A stretch of 61,815 nt of DNA, taken from the NCBI GenBank assembly GCA_028826165.1, contig JAPDFW010000031.1, positions 1-61,815 on the forward strand, written 5' to 3'. Under the pieces are notes generated by a model. That model had not been told where the DNA came from. It was given only the letters and a program-made list of their open reading frames with translations, and did not search any database. The stretch comes from Anaeramoeba ignava. Lineage: Eukaryota > Metamonada > Anaeramoebidae. This document shows positions 58,682 through 61,815 of the stretch, piece by piece. Within the stretch, counting starts at the first letter, position 1. Each line of letters begins with the position of its first letter. The position numbers and the translations under genes are program-made.

Positions 58682-60517
58682 TTAAAAAATCAAACATTTT
58701 CCTTTCTCTTTCTCTTTTTTTTCTTTTTTTTTGATTTGATTTTGATTTTTAAATTGATTAATTAATAAATCAAATAAATTTGGATATGTTTGATTTAATT
58801 GAAAATAATCAATTCCAATTTTAATTTCATCAATTATTTCTTGTGTGATTTCAATTTCATCTTTAATTTGATTTGAATAAATCCAATATTCAAATATTTG
58901 AAATGATTTATTACTTAATTCACTATAATCTGTAACTTTATTAGATTTATCTTCTGTTACAGATAAAAACATTCCTCGATATAATTCACTTCTCATTATT
59001 AATATTAATTTTGGAAATTTATATTGTTTTTCTTTTCTTTCAATTATAAAATCTTTTTCATTTTCATTTTCATTTAAATAAATTCTTTTCATTGTTTCTT
59101 CAATTTTTTCATTTGAATTTATAATTTCTTTAATTTCAGAATATAATTTTGGATTTATTATTCTGTTTGAATAAATCATTTCAAATATTTGATTTGATTC
59201 TTTAATTGATTTATTTGAAATAATTTCTTGAAGTTTTTCAATTTCATTTTCATTTTCATTTAATCTATATTTCAATATTAATTTATGAGCTTCAATTATT
59301 TCTCCATTTTCTGTTTTAAATGAAATATTGCAAAATTCTTTTCTTCTAAATAGTTTTATCAAATCTTCTTCAAGATTAGAAAAAGAAGAAGGAGAATAAT
59401 AAAGAAATGTTTTATTTTCTCCACAAGAAATATGATAATTGAAAATATCTTCTTTAAATCTTAATTTAGTAAGTCTAATTCGAATTGGAATAAATTGATA
59501 AAAATGTGTATCTCCAGTTCCTAATTGAGCAAATTCATTATATCCAAATCCAATCAATTTTGAATTGGAAGTTAAAATCAAAGTATGAGTATTTCCAACA
59601 GAAAAATCAATAATATAATCATCATTTTTAAATAAGGATGATTTGATTTCAGTAAATTCATAAGTATTTTCATCTTTGCTAAGTCCATTATAATGATAAT
59701 CACCACATGAATAAAGTTTTCTTTTTGGATTTTCATTTTGATTTTCATTTTCAATCAACATTATTGAATAAGAGTTTCCACATTGAATATCAATTATTTT
59801 GCCTTTTGGAATATTTTGGATTTTGGTTAATTTTTGGATTTTTGTTTCTTTTCTTGATTCTTCTAATCCAAGTTGACTGTATGTATTAACACCACATCCA
59901 AATAATTCTTGATTTGAATTTAAAAGAAAAACAAAATTTGAAGAATTTCCTGAAAATATTTTAGAAACATTTTTCATCATTAAAATTGGTTTTTCTGTTT
60001 TATTAAGTATTTCAGAATCTAAACCAAGTTGACCATATTCATTTGAACCAATTCCATAAGCATTTTGATTTGAAGTTAATAAGTAAATTGAACCAGATCC
60101 AGAAACAATATCTTCAATTATTCTATCATTTGTATCTTCAATTAATGATGAAATATTGATAAATTCATTTGGATTTTCGTAATTAATATTTTCTCCTTTG
60201 GCAAATACATTTCCTTCTATTGTTAAAATAGCTTCATTTGAACAGCCAACAGTTACTTTTTGAATATTTTCAATTTGGATTTTTTGAGGATTTTGATTTG
60301 AATCATCTTCTTTTAAATATTCTATTGCTTTTCCATTTTTAAAAAGGAAAATTGTTGAAAAGGAACTTGATGAAATTTGTTTAATTTGTTTTTCATTTTC
60401 ATTTTCATTTTCATTTTCATTTTCAAATCTACATTGAATTGGTTTTTTTATTTCATATGGTTCATTTTTGAAAAGAATTTGGTTTTGATTTAAACCAAAA
60501 AATAAAATTTCATTCAT
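58682..60517 (-). CDS. RCC1-like repeat BTB protein with C-terminal CaaX motif, copy 1
   Basis: An intronless 611-residue protein. Residues 1-385 form RCC1-type propeller blades, seen best in AYGIGSNEYGQLGLDSE, LFGCGVNTYSQLGLEES and LIGFGYNEFAQLGTGDT. A BTB domain follows at about 395-475 (LFRRKEFCNISFKTENGEII, EAHKLILKYRL), and a second BTB-like module at about 490-590 (YKFPKLILIMRSELYRGMFL). The protein ends in a Lys/Glu-rich tail and GKCLIF. The last four residues fit a prenylation CaaX box, and the lysines before it would aid membrane binding (inference). The start at 60517 follows the shared T-rich element. The gene is a tandem duplicate of the one at 60657; the two tails are almost identical. 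Confidence 0.9.
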   Translation of the reverse strand: MNEILFFGLNQNQILFKNEPYEIKKPIQCRFENENENENENEKQIKQISSSSFSTIFLFKNGKAIEYLKEDDSNQNPQKIQIENIQKVTVGCSNEAILTIEGNVFAKGENINYENPNEFINISSLIEDTNDRIIEDIVSGSGSIYLLTSNQNAYGIGSNEYGQLGLDSEILNKTEKPILMMKNVSKIFSGNSSNFVFLLNSNQELFGCGVNTYSQLGLEESRKETKIQKLTKIQNIPKGKIIDIQCGNSYSIMLIENENQNENPKRKLYSCGDYHYNGLSKDENTYEFTEIKSSLFKNDDYIIDFSVGNTHTLILTSNSKLIGFGYNEFAQLGTGDTHFYQFIPIRIRLTKLRFKEDIFNYHISCGENKTFLYYSPSSFSNLEEDLIKLFRRKEFCNISFKTENGEIIEAHKLILKYRLNENENEIEKLQEIISNKSIKESNQIFEMIYSNRIINPKLYSEIKEIINSNEKIEETMKRIYLNENENEKDFIIERKEKQYKFPKLILIMRSELYRGMFLSVTEDKSNKVTDYSELSNKSFQIFEYWIYSNQIKDEIEITQEIIDEIKIGIDYFQLNQTYPNLFDLLINQFKNQNQIKKKEKKEKEKGKCLIF

Positions 60518-60550
60518 TTTTAAAAAAGAAAAAAAATGAAAAAAATGATT
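60518..60550 (-). promoter_or_regulatory. T-rich CAT promoter element of RCC1-BTB copy 1
   Basis: On the minus strand TCATTTTTTTCATTTTTTTT, then CTTTTTTAAAA, directly before the ATG at 60517. The 60551-60656 gap to the upstream copy is AATTTT/GATTTT repeats, so the intergenic space is only about 140 bases. Confidence 0.5.
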
Positions 60551-60656
60551 TTGGAATTTTAATTTTAATTTTAATTTTGATTTTAATTTTAATTTTGATT
60601 TTAATTTTGATTTTTAATTTTTAATTATTTTAATTCCAAATTATTAAAGAATTAAA

Positions 60657-61815
60657 TTAAAAAATCAAACATTTTCCTTTTTCTTTTTCTTTTTGTTTTT
60701 TGATTTGATTTTGATTATTAAATTTGTTAATTAATAAATCAAATAAATTTGGATATGTTTGATTTAATTGAAAATAATCAATTCCAATTTTAATTTCATT
60801 AATTATTTCTTGTGTAATTTGAATTTCATCTTTAATTTGATTTGAATAAATCCAATATTCAAATATTTGAAATGATTTATTACTTAATTCACTATAATCT
60901 GTAACTCTATTAGATTTATCTTCTGTTACAGATAAAAACATTCCTCGATATAATTCACTTCTCATTATTAATATTAATTTTGGAAATTTATATTGTTTTT
61001 CTTTTCTTTCAATTATAAAATCTTTTTCATTTTCATTTTCATTTTCATTTAAATAAATTCTTTTCATTGTTTCTTCAATTTTTTCATTTAAATTTATAAT
61101 TTCTTTAATTTCAGAATATAATTTTGGATTTATTATTCTGTTTGAATAAATCATTTCAAATATTTGATTTGATTCTTTAATTGATTTTTTTGAAATAATT
61201 TCTTGAAGTTTTTCAATTTCATTTTCATTTTGATTTAATCTATATTTTAATATTAATTTATGAGCTTCAATTATTTCTCCATTTTCGGTTTTAAATGAAA
61301 TATCACAAAATTCTTTTCTTCTAAATAGTTTTATCAAATCTTCTTCAAGATTGGAAAAAGGAGGAGGAGAATAATAAAGAAATGATTTAGAAACTTCACA
61401 AGAAACATGATAATTGAAAATATTTTCATTAAATCTTAATTTAGGAAGTTCAATTTGAATTGGAATTATTTGATCTATTGTATCTCCAGTTCCTAATTGA
61501 CCATAATCATTATTTCCAAATCCTATCAATTTTGAATTGGAAGTTAAAATCAAAATATGAGTATTTCCAACAGAAAAATCAAGAATATTATTATCATTTT
61601 CAAATAAAGATGATTTTATTTCAGTAAATTCATAAGTATCTTCATATCTGCCAAGTCCATTATATTTCCAAAATCCACATGAATAAAGTTTTCTTTTTGG
61701 ATTTTCATTTTGATTTTCATCTTCATTTTGATCTTCAATCAACATTATTGAATAAGAGTTTCCACATTGAATATCAATTATTTTACCTTTTGGAATATTT
61801 TGGATTTTGATCAAT
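60657..61815 (-). CDS. RCC1-like repeat BTB protein, copy 2 (partial, 5' end outside window)
   Basis: The last 385 or so residues of a paralogue of the gene at 58682, cut by the window end in the RCC1 repeats. It contains LIGFGNNDYGQLGTGDT, the BTB segment LFRRKEFCDISFKTENGEII, the second module YKFPKLILIMRSELYRGMFL, and the same GKCLIF terminus after a Lys/Glu tail. Differences from copy 1 are concentrated in the RCC1 part; the BTB-like part is nearly identical, which suggests recent duplication or gene conversion. The start codon and promoter are not in view. Confidence 0.9.
   Translation of the reverse strand, partial: LIKIQNIPKGKIIDIQCGNSYSIMLIEDQNEDENQNENPKRKLYSCGFWKYNGLGRYEDTYEFTEIKSSLFENDNNILDFSVGNTHILILTSNSKLIGFGNNDYGQLGTGDTIDQIIPIQIELPKLRFNENIFNYHVSCEVSKSFLYYSPPPFSNLEEDLIKLFRRKEFCDISFKTENGEIIEAHKLILKYRLNQNENEIEKLQEIISKKSIKESNQIFEMIYSNRIINPKLYSEIKEIINLNEKIEETMKRIYLNENENENEKDFIIERKEKQYKFPKLILIMRSELYRGMFLSVTEDKSNRVTDYSELSNKSFQIFEYWIYSNQIKDEIQITQEIINEIKIGIDYFQLNQTYPNLFDLLINKFNNQNQIKKQKEKEKGKCLIF

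Noticed and set aside
1-61815. tRNA, rRNA or transposon genes
   Set aside because: I looked for GC-richer cloverleaf-like segments, T-loop motifs, transposase or reverse-transcriptase motifs and terminal repeats and recognised none.
1-61815. Bacterial or symbiont origin of the contig
   Set aside because: Introns, histone H4, a spliceosomal helicase, an Spg1 GTPase and a BEACH protein are eukaryotic, and the composition is uniform across all genes except the DHX8 core.

Overview
The window is nuclear DNA of a eukaryotic microbe with a very AT-rich genome (about 80% A+T by eye). It has spliceosomal GT-AG introns, a histone H4 gene, a Prp22/DHX8 spliceosomal helicase and an Spg1/Tem1 GTPase. 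Asn/Gln/Lys-rich repeat proteins, many BTB-domain proteins joined to ankyrin, RCC1, TLD or armadillo repeats, and a NimA-like flavoprotein with a possible organelle presequence suggest a free-living anaerobic amoeba. I think Anaeramoeba (Metamonada) fits best, but that is inference from domain repertoire and composition. No marker gene here proves it.

Layout. 1-4526 (minus): a BTB-BACK gene whose frame runs on, past a double TAA, into a coiled coil and nine one-exon armadillo repeats that leave the window. 6000-6558 (plus): NimA-like PNPOx-fold protein with a +1 frame break. 6665-10343 (plus): DHX8/Prp22 with an in-frame TGA and a +1 frame break. 10.5-11.9 kb: a large ATCAAA hexamer array. 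12.0-21.3 kb (plus): two ankyrin-BTB paralogues flanking a BTB-BACK-TLD gene. 22.4-25.35 kb (minus): patatin-ankyrin phospholipase. 25.47-26.24 kb (plus): secreted, probably GPI-anchored lectin-fold protein. 26.4-26.7 kb (minus): divergent histone H4. 29.3-34.9 kb (minus): five-exon centriolin-like gene. 35.5-46.8 kb (minus): six-exon BEACH-WD40 giant of 3415 residues. 48.3-49.0 kb (plus): O-methyltransferase. 51.05-53.5 kb (plus): three-exon RRM/NCOA5-like gene. 53.8-55.4 kb (minus): four-exon Spg1/Tem1 GTPase. 55.8-58.6 kb (plus): three-exon SH3-PX-BAR sorting nexin. 58.7-61.8 kb (minus): two tandem RCC1-BTB genes, the last one cut by the window end, both ending in the CaaX-like motif CLIF.

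The space between genes is almost entirely repeats. Several unrelated tandem arrays all have a period of about 140-150 bp. Long introns are each filled by one short tandem repeat. A T-rich element built on TTTTTCATTTTT, often ending TTTTTAAAA, lies just upstream of nearly every start codon on the sense strand and is the best promoter/5' UTR candidate. Functionally, the centriolin-like scaffold and the Spg1-like GTPase belong to the septation/mitotic-exit theme known from fungi. BEACH, SNX9-like and patatin proteins point to membrane traffic. The BTB proteins are probably ubiquitin-ligase adaptors or scaffolds. Several reading frames are broken, always in the same +1 sense, which is either an assembly artefact or real decay or recoding.
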